A stretch of DNA of 13,468 bases from an uncultured Lachnospiraceae bacterium (lineage in GTDB: Bacteria > Bacillota > Clostridia > Lachnospirales > Lachnospiraceae), in assembly GCA_910585395.1 (NCBI GenBank), contig CAJUCK010000020.1, positions 8,494-21,961 on the forward strand. Reading direction: 5' to 3'. Made by a program: the position numbers and the translations under genes. Position 1 is the stretch's first letter. Every line of letters starts with the position of its first letter. The notes under the pieces are model-generated. The model was not told the DNA's origin. It searched no databases and worked only from the letters and a program-made list of their open reading frames with translations. Of the stretch, positions 1 to 7,167 are shown in pieces.

Positions 1-450
1 AATCAGCAGTATCATTCCGGGAAACCCTGGCAATTCTCTGACAATCACAAGCAACAGCGGATTTAAAAATTTCATCACAACAATTCCAAGCAGCCCCCAG
101 AGCAATGACGCAGACCAGCAGATATACCCTCCCGCCTGGAATTTTTTGCCAGAATAGTCCCAGAGACGCAGGTGAAAAATCTTTTCCAATATCAGACCTG
201 TCAATAACTCTGTCACTGTCCCCACAATCAAACATCCCAGAAACAGATAGAACCACTGTCCCCTCAAAGAATCCATAAAAACTAGCATAAATACCATAGA
301 AAAGCCATAAACGGGGCATAAAATTCCATTTAAAAAACCTCGGTTTACAAATGTTTTTCTCGCTGCCGCCGCATAAACCACTTCCAGACACCAGCCCAGA
401 AAACTGTAAATAAAAAAGAGCCATATCAGCTCATACGCAGTGTATATCAT
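1..450 (-). CDS. Putative ABC-transporter permease family membrane protein (CmpB-like), 3' end outside window
   Basis: The reading frame is open for 150 codons from the ATG at 448-450 to the window edge, so the C-terminus is missing. The protein is very hydrophobic, with about four membrane segments in the visible part. It carries the pattern SFLGWCLEVVY near residues 16-26, then FLNGILCPVYG, then TELLTGLILEK and WDYS. These match what I know of the bacterial family annotated as putative ABC-transporter type IV/CmpB-like permease (PF06541), common in Firmicutes; the transport role of that family is not proven. The start is supported by an AGGAGA ribosome binding site (about 457-462). It lies 90 bp downstream of rnfB on the same strand, but a terminator hairpin separates them, so expression is probably independent or by read-through. 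Family assignment fairly sure, function unknown. Confidence 0.75.
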   Translation of the reverse strand, partial: MIYTAYELIWLFFIYSFLGWCLEVVYAAAARKTFVNRGFLNGILCPVYGFSMVFMLVFMDSLRGQWFYLFLGCLIVGTVTELLTGLILEKIFHLRLWDYSGKKFQAGGYICWSASLLWGLLGIVVMKFLNPLLLVIVRELPGFPGMILLI

Positions 451-462
451 GTTCTGTCTCCT

Positions 463-520
463 AAAAAACCGCTTCTTCTCTGGTGTCAGCGCAATAAAAG
501 ACCCCAAAGAAGAAACGGTT
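463..520 (-). terminator. Rho-independent terminator of the rnf operon
   Basis: On the minus strand the arms at 509-520 and 467-478 pair over 12 positions, 11 Watson-Crick and one U-G wobble. They are followed by a run of six T (complement of 463-468, overlapping the base of the stem). The 30-nt loop can pair further (TGGGGTC with GACACCA, one mismatch). It lies 20 bp after the rnfB stop and directly abuts the ribosome binding site of the downstream permease gene, so it may also act as an attenuator for that gene. Confidence 0.8.
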
Positions 521-539
521 ACAATTATTGAAAATATGC

Positions 540-1337
540 CTAAATTCTAGTGATAATCTTTTTCGGACATTTCTCCGCACAGGTTCCGCATCCGGTACAT
601 TTCTCATAATCAATATGAGCGATATTATCGGTAATGGTAACTGCATGCTCTGGACAATTCTTCTCGCAGAGATGACATCCGATACATCCCACGGAACAGG
701 CTGCCATCACATCTTTTCCCTTATCCTTAGAGTTACATTGTACCTTCTGTGCTGCATCATAGGGCACAAGCTCAATCAAATTCTTAGGACATGCCGCTAC
801 ACATTTCCCGCATGCCTTACATGCATCTTTATCTACCACTGCAATGCCGTTGACAATATGAACTGCATCAAAAGGACAGGCTTTTACACAGCTTCCATAT
901 CCCAGACAGCCATAATTACATGCCTTGGCGCCTCCATTTGGGATAAATGCCATTGCTGCACAATCTTCCACACCTGTATATTCATAATCCTGTTTCGCCT
1001 TCTCACAGTCTCCGGCACATTTGACAAAAGCAACCTTTTTCACGCCTTCTCCTGCAGAAACTCCCATGATTTTGCCAATTTCAGCAGCAATAGGTGCACC
1101 GCCCACAGGACATTGATTTACCGGGGCCTCTCCCTTTACGATTGCTGCTGCAAGACCAGAACATCCTGCATAACCGCAGCCTCCGCAGTTGTTTCCAGGA
1201 AGAACACCTGTAATTGCTTCTTCTCTCTCATCTACTTCCACCTTAAACTTCTCCCCGAAAATTCCCAGGAAAAAGCCAAGGAAAATACCCGTTCCGCCCA
1301 CTACCAGGGCGGCAATGATAATTGCTGTTATATTCAT
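540..1337 (-). CDS. rnfB: Rnf complex subunit RnfB, polyferredoxin electron-entry subunit
   Basis: RnfB takes electrons from reduced ferredoxin and passes them into the membrane-bound Rnf complex. The 265-residue protein has one N-terminal membrane helix (about residues 3-27). Then comes the Fe-S domain typical of RnfB, with cysteines 51, 54, 59 and 76 in the CGGCGYAGC...CP arrangement. Further along are several CxxCxxCxxxCP ferredoxin motifs (CKACGKCVAACP, CIGCHLCEKNCP, CTGCGTCAEKCP) plus an extra cysteine-rich stretch (CNYGCLGYGSCVKACP), so multiple [4Fe-4S] clusters are expected. It is the last gene of the operon, as in other Clostridia. The start has a strong AAGGAGG site 8 nt upstream. 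A 52-bp gap containing a perfect hairpin separates it from rnfA, unlike the tight spacing of rnfG, rnfE and rnfA. Assignment is very secure. Confidence 0.97.
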   Translation of the reverse strand: MNITAIIIAALVVGGTGIFLGFFLGIFGEKFKVEVDEREEAITGVLPGNNCGGCGYAGCSGLAAAIVKGEAPVNQCPVGGAPIAAEIGKIMGVSAGEGVKKVAFVKCAGDCEKAKQDYEYTGVEDCAAMAFIPNGGAKACNYGCLGYGSCVKACPFDAVHIVNGIAVVDKDACKACGKCVAACPKNLIELVPYDAAQKVQCNSKDKGKDVMAACSVGCIGCHLCEKNCPEHAVTITDNIAHIDYEKCTGCGTCAEKCPKKIITRI

Positions 1338-1356
1338 GCTACTTTCCTCCTTAATT

Positions 1357-1389
1357 TTTAACAGTTCAGAGAATGACTGAACTGTTAAA
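1357..1389 (-). promoter_or_regulatory. Perfect hairpin between rnfA and rnfB
   Basis: TTTAACAGTTCAG (1357-1369) and CTGAACTGTTAAA (1377-1389) are perfect inverted repeats of 13 bp around a 7-nt loop. The hairpin begins at the base after the rnfA stop codon (1390-1392) and ends about 8 nt before the rnfB Shine-Dalgarno. On the minus strand the stem is followed by an A/T stretch with no long T tract, so it looks more like an mRNA processing or 3'-end-stabilising structure, or a partial terminator, than a full terminator. Confidence 0.7.
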
Positions 1390-1965
1390 CTATATCATGC
1401 CCGAGAATCCCATGAAGGCAATTGACATTAAACTCGCCGTAATCAACACGATTGCAGTTCCCTGAAAACGCTTAGGAACGTCATTATATTCGATTTTCTC
1501 ACGAATACCTGCCATAATTACAATAGCAATAAAGAATCCAACTGAGGTAGCAAGACCATTTACTACACCTTCTAAAAGACCATATCCTTTGCTGACGTTA
1601 TTCAGAGCAACACCTAATACTGCGCAGTTAGTTGTAATCAACGGAAGAAATACTCCCAGTGATTCATACAATGGAGGCATATTCTTCTTTAAGAACATTT
1701 CCACAAACTGAACCAATGATGCAATAACCAGAATAAATACAATCGTCTGTAAATACTCCACATGACAGGGTACCAGAATAAATTTATAAATCAATCCGGT
1801 TACAAAAGATGCAAGGGTTATAACAAAGATAACTGCGCCGCCCATTCCTGCTGCAGTCTCCGTTTTCTTGGATACACCCAAAAACGGACAGATCCCAAGG
1901 AACTGGCTTAATACTACATTATTTACAATGGCAGAGCCGATTGCAATGATCAATAATTCTTTCAT
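1390..1965 (-). CDS. rnfA: Rnf complex membrane subunit RnfA
   Basis: RnfA is an integral membrane protein that, paired with RnfE, forms the core of the Rnf ferredoxin:NAD+ oxidoreductase. The 191-residue sequence is full length for the family and consists almost entirely of hydrophobic helices (about six). It keeps the two family cysteines, Cys26 in SQFLGICPFLG and Cys114 in TTNCAVLG. In structures of related Rnf/NQR complexes these, together with the RnfE pair, hold a [2Fe-2S] cluster inside the membrane. The inverted internal homology with RnfE (GxCPxL and NCxxLG) is evident. The AGGAGG binding site overlaps the rnfE stop codon with 12 bp between the genes, implying coupled translation of the two partner subunits. 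Assignment is very secure. Confidence 0.97.
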   Translation of the reverse strand: MKELLIIAIGSAIVNNVVLSQFLGICPFLGVSKKTETAAGMGGAVIFVITLASFVTGLIYKFILVPCHVEYLQTIVFILVIASLVQFVEMFLKKNMPPLYESLGVFLPLITTNCAVLGVALNNVSKGYGLLEGVVNGLATSVGFFIAIVIMAGIREKIEYNDVPKRFQGTAIVLITASLMSIAFMGFSGMI

Positions 1966-1977
1966 CTATTCTGCCTC

Positions 1978-2655
1978 CTATTCTTCTGCCTTCTTTGCAG
2001 ATTGCGGTAATTTTCCAGTACACATTGCAGACTGGGAACAGCTTGCACAGTCTCCAGTAAGACATCCAGAAGGCGCTGCCAGTGGTTTGCCCTTCTTTTC
2101 CATCTTGTCCCGGACCACATTCATTCCTGCAACAAGGAAAGCCAGTACCAGAAATGCTCCCGGAGCCATGATAAACACAGTAATTCCAAGAGACGCCCCT
2201 AAGATCTGGCGGATCAGACCAATGCAGGTCAAACCTACCGTAAATCCAAGTCCCATGCCAAGTCCATCGAAAATAGAGGGAGCAATTGGATTTTTAGAAG
2301 CATAGCTCTCTGCTCTTCCTAAAATAATACAGTTTACAACGATCAAGGGGATATAAACGCCCAATGACGCAGACAGAGAAGGTGTATACGCCTGCATTAC
2401 AAACTGAACAATGGTAACAAGAGATGCCACTACCACAATATAGGCCGGCATACGCACACCGTTGGGAATTACTTTACGGAACATAGAAATCAACAGATTG
2501 GACATAACAAGAACTACTGTGGTAGAAAGTCCCATACCAATACCGTTCACTGCCGAGGAAGTAACCGCCAGTGTAGGACACATTCCCAGCATTAACACAA
2601 ATGTAGGATTTTCTTTGATAATACCGTTATATAAACGTTCAACATATTTATTCAT
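1978..2655 (-). CDS. rnfE: Rnf complex membrane subunit RnfE with cysteine-rich C-terminal tail
   Basis: RnfE is the pseudo-symmetric partner of RnfA in the membrane core of Rnf. The 225-residue protein has about six membrane helices and the two intramembrane cysteines, Cys26 (GMCPTLAVTS) and Cys109 (VVNCIILGRAE), expected to bind half of the shared [2Fe-2S] cluster. The start fits well: it lies 2 bp after the rnfG stop and begins MNKYVERLYNGI, a typical RnfE opening. After the last helix comes a hydrophilic tail of about 40 residues that begins KMEKKGK and contains four cysteines (198, 203, 206, 212; spacing C-x4-C-x2-C-x5-C). The membrane core predicts no function for that tail. It may bind a metal or Fe-S centre, but this is inference. 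The identity of the gene itself is very secure. Confidence 0.96.
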   Translation of the reverse strand: MNKYVERLYNGIIKENPTFVLMLGMCPTLAVTSSAVNGIGMGLSTTVVLVMSNLLISMFRKVIPNGVRMPAYIVVVASLVTIVQFVMQAYTPSLSASLGVYIPLIVVNCIILGRAESYASKNPIAPSIFDGLGMGLGFTVGLTCIGLIRQILGASLGITVFIMAPGAFLVLAFLVAGMNVVRDKMEKKGKPLAAPSGCLTGDCASCSQSAMCTGKLPQSAKKAEE

Positions 2656-2657
2656 AC

Positions 2658-3266
2658 TTAGTTACCTCCCTGCAAAGCACTTCTGAAATACTCCAGACAT
2701 GCATTGACACCATTAGTGACTGCTCTGGAAGAAATGGTGGCTCCAGTAACCGCCTGAATTTCATTATCTGCTGCCGGTACGGTCTTCACCACTGTATATG
2801 TCTCTTCTGCTTTGCCTTCAAACTGAGAATAAAAAGGCTCTTCCTGAACCAGCACACCCAGACCCGGAGTCTCGCTGATGGCAGTGATAGAATATCCATT
2901 CAAGGTCCCATCATTCTGAATTCCAACAGAAAAAGAGATATCTGCCTGGCTTCCCTCATGGGAAGTAACATTTATAACATACCCTAAAACACTGCCAGAA
3001 GCATCCAATGCCTTATTTACTGCTGTTATCTCATCTTTGGAATAGTCAGCCGCTAAAATTTCTGCCGCCTTAGCTTCATCAAATTCTGAATCTTCCTCAA
3101 AGGAAGCTGCATCTGCAAATACAACTTTATACGCCTCATCCAAGGCTGCTTTTTCTGCCGCTGCAATAGGCTCTTTGGTAATCTCATAGACAGCGCCCAG
3201 CAGAAATCCCAATACCAGGGTAAAGGCGGTTAAAATCAACGCGTCATGTACAATTTTCTTATTCAT
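2658..3266 (-). CDS. rnfG: Rnf complex subunit RnfG, covalent FMN-bearing, extracytoplasmic
   Basis: RnfG is a membrane-anchored electron carrier of the Rnf complex with covalently bound FMN. The 202-residue protein has one N-terminal membrane helix (about residues 9-28) and an outside-facing FMN-binding domain. This domain holds the family motif SETPGLG (131-137) and the flavinylation motif TGAT (174-177); Thr177 is the predicted FMN attachment residue through a phosphoester bond. Flavin transfer would need an ApbE enzyme, which is not in this window. A region rich in Asp and Glu (about 43-80) follows the membrane anchor. The start overlaps the last 8 bp of rnfD, and the rnfE start follows 2 bp after the stop, so these genes are translated as a coupled block. 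Assignment is very secure. Confidence 0.97.
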   Translation of the reverse strand: MNKKIVHDALILTAFTLVLGFLLGAVYEITKEPIAAAEKAALDEAYKVVFADAASFEEDSEFDEAKAAEILAADYSKDEITAVNKALDASGSVLGYVINVTSHEGSQADISFSVGIQNDGTLNGYSITAISETPGLGVLVQEEPFYSQFEGKAEETYTVVKTVPAADNEIQAVTGATISSRAVTNGVNACLEYFRSALQGGN

Positions 3267-4200
3267 GCTGCTTTACCTCCTTTTTCTGTCCAAATGCCCG
3301 CGGAATGGTAAACTTCTCAATAATAGGCACCAAAAGGTTGCTCAAAATAATTGCAAAAGACACACCTTCTGCATTGGCTCCAAAAATACGGAATAATCCA
3401 GTAAGGACGCCCAGAAGAATACCAAACACAATTTTACCCATAGGCGTAATCGGAGATGTAACATAATCAGTTGCCATGAAAAATGCACCCAGCATCAGAC
3501 CGCCGCCGCAAAGGTGCGCTGTCAGATAGTTTACATCAAATCCATGTCCGCCAAAAAGCAGAATAAATACAGCAAAGGATATAATATAGCTTGCCGGAAT
3601 CTTAAGGTCAATCACGCCCAGCATAATCAATATAACTGCTCCCAGTAAAATGGCAATCACGCTGGTTTCACCGATGGTTCCTGCAGTAGTTCCTAAGAGC
3701 ATCTTCATCGTATCCACACTCTCACCGTTCTTTAAAAGAGCCAGTGGAGTAGCTCCTGTCACTCCATCGTATGTAAAGCTCGTCATAGTCCCTGCAAATG
3801 ATACCAAAAGAAAACATCTGGCTCCCAGAGCAGGATTCATAAAATTCTGTCCCAGTCCGCCAAACATCATTTTAACAATGACAATGGCAAATACACTGCC
3901 TAATACAGCCTGCCAGATAGGCAGCGTATGGGGCAGGTTCAGTGCAAGCAGAAGTCCTGTAACCACTGCGCTGAAATCATTTATCGTACTTTTTTTATGT
4001 ATCAGCTTCTCAAAAATCCATTCTGAAGCCACACAGGTTGCAATACAGATCAAAATCAGCACCAAAGCCCGTATCCCAAAATTAATCACCCCAAAAACAG
4101 TTGCCGGCAATAAGGCAATGATTACATAAAGCATAATTCTGGAGGATGTATCTTTGGCACGGATATGTGATGATGATGATACGTTATATAAATCACTCAC
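3259..4200 (-). CDS. rnfD: Rnf complex membrane subunit RnfD, covalent FMN-bearing
   Basis: RnfD is the NqrB/RnfD-type membrane subunit that carries covalent FMN and takes part in coupling electron flow to Na+ or H+ movement. The 313-residue sequence is mostly transmembrane helices. It has the flavinylation motif VTGAT at 147-151 (Thr151 predicted to bear FMN), the conserved NFMNPALGAR, and GGGLMLGAFFMATDYVTSPITPMG. The start codon is GTG (4198-4200), supported by an AGAGGTG site about 7 nt upstream. The next in-frame ATG would lie at residue 23 inside the conserved N-terminal region. It is separated from rnfC by 172 bp, unusually far for this operon. The ion used (Na+ or H+) cannot be told from the sequence. 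Assignment is very secure. Confidence 0.97.
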   Translation of the reverse strand: MSDLYNVSSSSHIRAKDTSSRIMLYVIIALLPATVFGVINFGIRALVLILICIATCVASEWIFEKLIHKKSTINDFSAVVTGLLLALNLPHTLPIWQAVLGSVFAIVIVKMMFGGLGQNFMNPALGARCFLLVSFAGTMTSFTYDGVTGATPLALLKNGESVDTMKMLLGTTAGTIGETSVIAILLGAVILIMLGVIDLKIPASYIISFAVFILLFGGHGFDVNYLTAHLCGGGLMLGAFFMATDYVTSPITPMGKIVFGILLGVLTGLFRIFGANAEGVSFAIILSNLLVPIIEKFTIPRAFGQKKEVKQHE

Positions 4201-4285
4201 AATAAGACACCTCTTTCTCTTTTATTCACTTTAAAGCTCTGTTGTTATCAGAACTGCACATTTACTGCGCCGCCTGTACATTGGC

Positions 4286-4303
4286 TATACAGTACGCTGT
4301 ATA
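4286..4303. promoter_or_regulatory. Operator-like dyad in the rnfC-rnfD gap
   Basis: TATACAG-TACG-CTGTATA is an 18-bp element with perfect 7-bp arms, in the middle of the 172-bp non-coding gap between the rnfC stop and the rnfD GTG. The size, A/T-rich outer ends and 4-bp spacer are those of a dimeric repressor or activator site. It is too short and too far from any T tract to be a terminator. No convincing -35/-10 pair was found beside it. A weaker 6-bp hairpin (4329-4334 with 4342-4347) lies nearer the rnfC end. The rest of the gap shows nothing recognisable. Confidence 0.4.
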
Positions 4304-4372
4304 TGGGCATATTACTTTAAAATCTCTTTCTCAAAAACCTCTTGAGATACTATGTACAAAGATTTTACAAAA

Positions 4373-5692
4373 TTATTTTTTTCTTCTCTCTGCAAGAATC
4401 TGCTTCTTCATAGTTCGAATTGACTGTGCAAGCGGTATTTTGGCTGGGCAGATATAGCTGCAGCTTCCACATTCAATACATTCCATACCGTTCCATTTCT
4501 CAAAACCAGCCATATCTCCATGACCAGCCATCTTTGCAAGGCGCGTAGGAATAATCTGCTCTGGACATGCGGACACACAGCGGCCGCAGTTAATACAGGC
4601 TGTTGTCTCACTTGCCGCCACATCATCTTTTACAAGGCAAAGCAGAGAAGAAGATGTCTTTGTCGTTGGAATATCCAGGCCAAACATGGAAAATCCCATC
4701 ATAGGACCGCCGGAAATTACCTTCTCAGGCTGCGTCTTAAATCCTCCCGCTGCCTCTAACACTTCTGCATAACTCATACCCAGGCAAATGTCAAAATTGC
4801 CTGGCTCTGCCACAGCATCACCAGTTACAGTAAAAATACGGTTCATCACCGGCATACCCAGCTTAACCGCTTTATACACAGAAATCAATGTTTCCACATT
4901 ATCCACGATGCATCCTGCGTCTGCCGGGAGCATGGTGGAATTGATCTCTCTTTTGGTAGTCGCATAAATCAGCTGCCTCTCACCACCCTGAGGATATTTT
5001 GTCTTCAGCGGACAAACCTCCATCCGCGGCTCATTCTGAGTCAGTTCCTGCATTTTTGCAATACAGTCTGGCTTATTATCCTCAATACCAAATAATCCCT
5101 TGGCATGATCAAATAACTGCAGAACAATCCGCATACCTTCGATCAATTCCTTAGGATTCTCCAGCATACGGCGGTAATCTGCTGTCAGATACGGTTCACA
5201 TTCCGCACAGTTTGCAATAATATATTCAATTTTTCCTGGTTCTTTCGGTGACAATTTCACGTGAGTCGGAAATCCTGCGCCTCCCATTCCCACAACACCT
5301 GCTTCTTTCACCTTTGCAATAATTTCTTCTTTGGAAAGCGTCGTTATGTCTTTTACAGAAGTAAATTCTGCCTCTTTCATCTCTCCGTCATTCTCAATGA
5401 TGATAGAATTCACCATATCTCCCACTGCGCCTCTGCGTGGCTGAATTGCCTTTACCGTACCTGATACGGAAGAATAAATCGGCGCAGATACAAACCCACC
5501 TGCTTCTGCAATCTTCTGTCCACGCAGCACAGTATCACCTACTGCCACTATCGGGCTTGCTGGCGCTCCGATATGCTGTGAAACAGGAAATACCAGCTCA
5601 CCTTTGGGTAATAGTTCACATATCGGCTTGTCTTTGGAAAATTCTTTTCCATCGTGCGGGTGAACACCGCCCTTAAATGTCATGAAACCCAT
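4373..5692 (-). CDS. rnfC: Rnf complex subunit RnfC, NADH/FMN- and Fe-S-binding
   Basis: RnfC is the peripheral cytoplasmic subunit where NAD+ is reduced (or NADH oxidised). The 439-residue protein opens with the characteristic TFKGGVHPHDGK. It then has a barrel-sandwich region (about 40-90), the NuoF-like FMN/NADH-binding core with VGMGGAGFPTHVK (134-146) and ANCAECEPYLTADYR (160-174), and a C-terminal domain with two [4Fe-4S] motifs. The cysteines of these motifs are at 366, 369, 372, 376 and at 405, 408, 411, 415. The short lysine/arginine-rich C-terminus is typical of the compact clostridial form. Either ATG 5690-5692 or the ATG three codons later could be the start; GTGGGG about 8 nt upstream favours the first. 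It is the first gene of the rnf operon and lies behind the promoter near 5780. Confidence 0.97.
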   Translation of the reverse strand: MGFMTFKGGVHPHDGKEFSKDKPICELLPKGELVFPVSQHIGAPASPIVAVGDTVLRGQKIAEAGGFVSAPIYSSVSGTVKAIQPRRGAVGDMVNSIIIENDGEMKEAEFTSVKDITTLSKEEIIAKVKEAGVVGMGGAGFPTHVKLSPKEPGKIEYIIANCAECEPYLTADYRRMLENPKELIEGMRIVLQLFDHAKGLFGIEDNKPDCIAKMQELTQNEPRMEVCPLKTKYPQGGERQLIYATTKREINSTMLPADAGCIVDNVETLISVYKAVKLGMPVMNRIFTVTGDAVAEPGNFDICLGMSYAEVLEAAGGFKTQPEKVISGGPMMGFSMFGLDIPTTKTSSSLLCLVKDDVAASETTACINCGRCVSACPEQIIPTRLAKMAGHGDMAGFEKWNGMECIECGSCSYICPAKIPLAQSIRTMKKQILAERRKK

Positions 5693-5777
5693 TTTTCGTG
5701 CCCCACTTTCTTATAGATTAGTATTACAATTTATCCCTTGTCTTAGCGATGTAGAAACAGGACAAATCATTTTTCTA

Positions 5778-5786
5778 ATTATATCA
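5778..5786 (-). promoter_or_regulatory. Extended -10 promoter for the rnf operon
   Basis: On the minus strand this reads TGATATAAT, a perfect extended -10 (TGn + TATAAT), about 85 bp upstream of the rnfC start. No good -35 hexamer sits 16-18 bp further up, which the extended -10 could compensate. The resulting 5' leader would be about 80 nt. A TTGTC/GACAA pair lies inside the leader but is too weak to call an operator. Confidence 0.6.
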
Positions 5787-5854
5787 CATTTTATTTCCAC
5801 TAGTACATACTTTTTGCATTTTTTCGACATATTTCTTTCTAAGTTTTTCTAAAC

Positions 5855-5883
5855 TGGAAATCATTGAAAAAATATACTATAAT
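5855..5883 (+). promoter_or_regulatory. Promoter for the YprB-like gene
   Basis: TGGAAA (5855-5860), a 17-bp spacer and a perfect TATAAT (5878-5883) precede the gene by about 55 bp. The -35 matches the consensus at four of six positions. It is divergent from the rnf promoter, with roughly 70 bp between the two. Confidence 0.55.
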
Positions 5884-5938
5884 AAAACAGAAAAAACAAA
5901 ATACTGTAAAATTTCAAAACATGCATACGGAGGTATCT

Positions 5939-7039
5939 ATGAAAATTCTGCAAGATCAAACAAAATATGCCTATGACACCCCGCTCACTCAGAAATTCTT
6001 TACGGAATCTTCCCTGTTTTTCGACATTGAAACCACGGGATTCTCTCCATCACATACCTACGTCTATCTGATAGGCTGCGCATCAAGAAAAGGCAGCATG
6101 ATTTGTATTACTCAGTTCTTTGCAGAAAATCCCCAGGAAGAAGAGCAGATTCTCTCTGCTTTTCTGCAAACTCTCTCCAAATTCAATAACTTGATAACCT
6201 TCAATGGTTTGGGATTTGACGTGCATTATCTCAAAGAACGCTGTGCTCTGTATGGGCTTACAGAATCTTTGGACAAACTGCCGCATCTGGATATTTATCG
6301 AAAACTTTTTCCTTACAAACCTATATTAAATCTGCAGAGTTTAAAGCAGAAATCTCTGGAAAAATTTCTGGGTGTTGAACGAAAAGACGTTTATTCAGGC
6401 GGCGATCTGATTCAAGTTTATCTGGAATACATCCAATCCCCTTCTGAGGAAAGCCGTTCCTTACTTCTGCTTCACAATTACGAAGATATTCTCGGCATGA
6501 CCATGCTTCTTCTCCTTCTCTCCTATTCTATGCTGTTTGAAGGAGATTTTGACGTAGATTCTCATGAAAAAAATATCTATGAAACTTTTGACGGAAGTTT
6601 GGAACAAGAACTGATATTTTCTCTGTCCCCAGAATTTTCCCTGCCGAAGCGCTTTTCTTTTCATTCAAGCCAAATATATCTTACAGGCTTTCAGCAGCAG
6701 GTAAAGTTGAGAATCCCTATTTACAAAGGGGAATTGAAACATTTTTATTCAAATTACAAAGACTACTACTATCTGCCAGAAGAAGACCGCGCTATCCACA
6801 AAAGCGTAGCCTTTTACACAGACCGGAATTACCGCACAAGAGCAAAAGCTTCCACCTGTTATATGCGAAAAGCAGGAATCTTTCTGCCTCAATATCAGGA
6901 GATGATCACCCCATGTTTTAAACAGACATACCAGGACAAGGCTGCCTGGTTTGAACTAACAGAAGACTTTTTGTCTTCTAAGGAACTACAGAAGAACTAT
7001 ATCATACATATTTTGAAATGGCTCTCAGACGGAAAATAA
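5939..7039 (+). CDS. YprB-like ribonuclease H-fold (DEDD exonuclease) domain protein
   Basis: The 366-residue product begins with an RNase H-like 3'-5' exonuclease fold of the YprB family (RNase_H_2 type). Exo I motif: FFDIETTGF (Asp29, Glu31). Exo II motif: ITFNGLGFDVHYLK (Asn89, Asp94). A further conserved acid sits in PHLDIYR (Asp118), and the Exo III motif is LLHNYEDILGM (His179, Asn180, Asp183). Together they give a full DEDD-type catalytic set, so it is probably an active metal-dependent nuclease; the substrate is unknown. Residues from about 200 on have no domain I recognise. The start is placed at the ATG with GGAGG 5 bp upstream (5929-5933). A longer frame beginning at TTG 5864 is open but overlaps the promoter and lacks a binding site. 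It is a lone plus-strand gene, divergent from rnfC and convergent with cheR. Confidence 0.85.
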   Translation: MKILQDQTKYAYDTPLTQKFFTESSLFFDIETTGFSPSHTYVYLIGCASRKGSMICITQFFAENPQEEEQILSAFLQTLSKFNNLITFNGLGFDVHYLKERCALYGLTESLDKLPHLDIYRKLFPYKPILNLQSLKQKSLEKFLGVERKDVYSGGDLIQVYLEYIQSPSEESRSLLLLHNYEDILGMTMLLLLLSYSMLFEGDFDVDSHEKNIYETFDGSLEQELIFSLSPEFSLPKRFSFHSSQIYLTGFQQQVKLRIPIYKGELKHFYSNYKDYYYLPEEDRAIHKSVAFYTDRNYRTRAKASTCYMRKAGIFLPQYQEMITPCFKQTYQDKAAWFELTEDFLSSKELQKNYIIHILKWLSDGK

Positions 7040-7059
7040 TCCACCTTCATTTTGTGCGC

Positions 7060-7167
7060 AAAAAAGCTGTCGCAAAAACAGCATCAGATATAATACATAA
7101 CATATTCCGTTTCCGAAATACTATATATTATATCTGGCTTCTGCATTGCGGCAGCCTTTTTATTTTT
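7060..7167. terminator. Long imperfect inverted repeat acting as bidirectional terminator
   Basis: Outer arms GCTGTCGCAA (7066-7075) and TTGCGGCAGC (7146-7155) pair with one G-T wobble. Inner arms CAGATATAAT (7085-7094) and ATTATATCTG (7127-7136) pair perfectly, and CAG/CTG (7079-7081, 7141-7143) pairs between them. The right side ends in TTTTTATTTTT for plus-strand transcripts. The left side ends in six A, which is a T6 tail for minus-strand transcripts. It sits between the convergent yprB-like gene and cheR and can serve both. The total length of about 100 bp is large for a terminator. Confidence 0.7.

Noticed and set aside
528..1361. Long plus-strand open frame of 277 codons
   Set aside because: It lies fully antisense to rnfB, is rich in Cys, His and Ile in a non-protein-like pattern, and has no ribosome binding site; it is a shadow of the cysteine-rich RnfB.
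4329..4347. Hairpin just after rnfC as a terminator
   Set aside because: It has only six A/T-rich base pairs and no T tract.
4242..4457. Plus-strand open frame across the rnfC-rnfD gap
   Set aside because: It overlaps the antisense end of rnfC, has no binding site and resembles no family.
5864..5938. Upstream TTG start for the yprB-like gene adding 25 residues
   Set aside because: The extension overlaps the TATAAT box, is Lys/Gln-rich and has no Shine-Dalgarno, whereas the ATG at 5939 has GGAGG at ideal spacing.
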